In this document: piece after piece, positions 62,954-64,000 of the stretch
Layout: the number at the start of each line of letters is the position of its first letter
Position numbering within the stretch: position 1 is the stretch's first letter
NCBI GenBank assembly: GCA_947259415.1
Contig: CAMYMI010000002.1
Location: forward strand, 62,001-126,000
Length of the DNA stretch: 64,000 nucleotides
Direction of reading: 5' to 3'
Origin: an uncultured Ectothiorhodospiraceae bacterium
GTDB taxonomy: Bacteria > Pseudomonadota > Gammaproteobacteria > UBA9214
The notes under the pieces: model-generated
Told to the model about the DNA's origin: nothing
Database searches by the model: none
What the model saw: only the letters and a program-made list of their open reading frames with translations
Position numbers and translations under genes: made by a program

Positions 62954-63422
62954 ATCAGTAAGCATAATGGGGTGAAAATGGGGGACAGACCACGTATTCA
63001 GTCTGTCTTTGGGGGTCTACCTGGCGTGTAGCGTGAAGCCCTGCGTTTGGTCGAAGGTTCTAATCCTTCACGATCCACCATTAAATTCAATAGGTTACAT
63101 ACTGCCTTTCTATTGGGTACCAGTCATGTAAGCACGCTGCACCCTTCCCAACACGTCCAGGCTATGGCCTCGGATTGCTGACAAGTGTCACTCAGGTGCA
63201 GATCCGGTATTCATCTGTGGCTAGTGCGCTTCTGTCAGATTAGTCAGCATTTTCTAAAGCCAGGTTTGATAAAACCATTAGGCTATATAACATGACGTAA
63301 TCTCGTTGATAGTATTAATGGCGGAAGTATAAATATGCCCTAAAAGTCGTAAGACAATACCAACTTTTAGGCTTCCTAACAGTAGTTATGTGTTCTTACA
63401 AGATTGAAGTATTGGAGGAGAA
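62954..63422. other. Boundary region between VWA cluster and GFA cassette
   Basis: No gene. It holds the third tRNA-Lys-like 3' end (63048-63080), AT-rich sequence, and a possible decayed attC with an internal hairpin (CCTAAAAGT/ACTTTTAGG at about 63340-63370) ending at GTTATGTG (63385-63392). Confidence 0.5.
63048..63080 (+). repeat. Attachment-site-like copy of tRNA-Lys 3' end (copy 3)
   Basis: 33 bp reading TGGTCGAAGGTTCTAATCC to CACCA match the tRNA-Lys 3' end at 31 positions. The differences are G to T in the T-loop and C to T in the acceptor strand. It has lost the anticodon-loop part present in copy 2. Confidence 0.8.
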
Positions 63423-63906
63423 ATGACTGAAGGAAAAGGGCGATGTCTTTGTGGCGCGGTTAAGTTTACCGTAAAGAACATGAATAATAATGTGGACGCT
63501 TGCCATTGCGGCATGTGCAGGAGATGGGGCGGCGGGCCTCTGATGGTTGTTAGTTGTGGGACAGAAGTCACATTTGAGGGAGAAGAGAATATTACTGTCT
63601 ATAACTCTTCTGACTGGGCAGAGCGAGGATTTTGCAAGAAATGCGGTAGCCACTTATTTTACCGGCTTAAAGAAATCAATGAACATCAATTGCCCGCAGG
63701 TCTCTTTGATAACCAAGAGAGTTTCAATTTCGAATTGCAAGTTTTTATTGATAGAAAACCTTCATTTTACAGCTTTGCCAATAAAACAAACGAGATGACC
63801 GAAGCAGAGGTAATAGAAAAATATGGGGCCGGGCAGAACACATAACATGCGCACGCAGCCGGACAAAGCGCGCGCTGCGCGCGCACTTTTCCGCTGATGC
63901 GTGTCG
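63386..63906 (+). mobile_element. Integron gene cassette carrying a GFA-family gene
   Basis: The sequence GTTATGTGTTC occurs at 63385-63395 and again at 63906-63916. Cassettes are cut after the G, so the unit runs 63386-63906 (521 bp). It contains one short-leader gene and ends in a 73-bp attC site. AT-rich codon use contrasts with the surrounding GC-rich genes. No integrase gene lies in the window. Confidence 0.75.
63423..63845 (+). CDS. GFA/CENP-V family zinc-binding protein
   Basis: A 140-residue protein of the glutathione-dependent formaldehyde-activating (GFA) family. Zinc-ligand cysteines are in GRCLCGAVKFTV (about 6-17), DACHCGMCRRWGGG (about 27-40) and GFCKKCGSHLFY (about 60-71), the usual three clusters. 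A GGAGGAG ribosome-binding site sits 4-5 bp before ATG 63423. The family name overstates the chemistry; most members have unknown substrates. The stop codon TAA is part of the attC R'' box, as is common for cassette genes. Confidence 0.87.
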   Translation: MTEGKGRCLCGAVKFTVKNMNNNVDACHCGMCRRWGGGPLMVVSCGTEVTFEGEENITVYNSSDWAERGFCKKCGSHLFYRLKEINEHQLPAGLFDNQESFNFELQVFIDRKPSFYSFANKTNEMTEAEVIEKYGAGQNT

Positions 63907-63912
63907 TTATGT
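63840..63912 (+). other. attC recombination site
   Basis: ACATAAC (63840-63846) and GTTATGT (63906-63912) form the outer inverse core boxes. Inner arms TGCGCACGCAGCCGGAC and CCGCTGATGCGTGTC and a GCGCGCGC/GCGCGC centre complete an imperfect hairpin of 73 bp. Spacers and unpaired bases lie where attC sites have them. Confidence 0.8.
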
Positions 63913-64000
63913 GTTCCGTAGAATATTGGAATAAAACCATAGCAGACACTTCTCTATAGGCTTAGTATGAATTTAAATAACCTGAGAGGCGAATAAAAAC

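Noticed and set aside
47936..63080. Complete integrative element or prophage
   Set aside because: No integrase, recombination directionality factor, replication, conjugation or phage structural gene was found between the tRNA-Lys copies.

Overview
The window looks like part of a gammaproteobacterial chromosome. The gene order ruvC-ruvA-ruvB-ybgC-tolQRAB-pal-cpoB-queE-queC, the pilS-pilR-pilA and pilB-pilC blocks, and BamD, RluD, PgeF, ClpB, NudB and YebC products are all typical of that class. Housekeeping genes are GC-rich, while several accessory stretches (about 2.7-6.9 kb, 33.5-34.4 kb, 63.1-64 kb) are visibly AT-richer. No rRNA or taxonomic marker beyond this was seen, so no genus is named.

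Layout. 1-2.7 kb: type IV pilus genes pilC (cut by the window edge) and pilB, on the minus strand. 3.4-12.9 kb: a glycan or exopolysaccharide-type cluster with three glycosyltransferases, a flippase-like membrane protein, a TylF-like methyltransferase, a glutamine-hydrolysing asparagine synthase homologue and a large membrane/TPR protein. This cluster separates pilB from pilA. 13.0-17.1 kb: pilA with a terminator and a probable sigma-54 promoter, then its regulators pilR and pilS and a small zinc-finger-like membrane protein. 17.2-33.4 kb: housekeeping genes sucCD, nadE, bamD, rluD, pgeF, a ZIP transporter, clpB behind a clear heat-shock promoter, an SDR, an Atm1-type ABC transporter, an FmdB-like protein, aspS and nudB. 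33.5-36.2 kb: a methyltransferase, a hydrolase and yebC. 36.7-47.8 kb: ruvCAB, the complete Tol-Pal operon, queE, queC and a YeeE-type sulfur transporter. Gaps between these genes are filled by several families of short palindromic repeats, some nested in one another.

47.9-63.1 kb is the accessory part. A tRNA-Lys gene is followed by two further, slightly decayed copies of its 3' end at 52.4 and 63.05 kb. These divide the region into two segments that look like successive insertions at the tRNA. The first (48.0-52.4 kb) carries a histidine-rich small protein, an outer-membrane porin-like protein, a zinc-type substrate-binding protein and an ABC-3 permease, with no ATPase gene. The second (52.4-63.05 kb) carries a secretin-domain-like exported protein and an eight-gene cluster. 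That cluster encodes two probable lipoproteins, a TPR membrane protein, an FHA-like/PEGA/SUMF1 fusion, a small secreted protein, a MotA/TolQ/ExbB-family channel and two von Willebrand A proteins. The N-terminal membrane helix of each VWA protein carries an ExbD/MotB-like aspartate. I infer a proton-driven envelope machine in which VWA domains take the place of ExbD/TolR periplasmic domains; this is the best candidate for an undescribed system.

63.4-63.9 kb: a GFA-family gene sits in what appears to be an integron gene cassette, with a classical attC site and the same GTTATGTGTTC junction at both ends.
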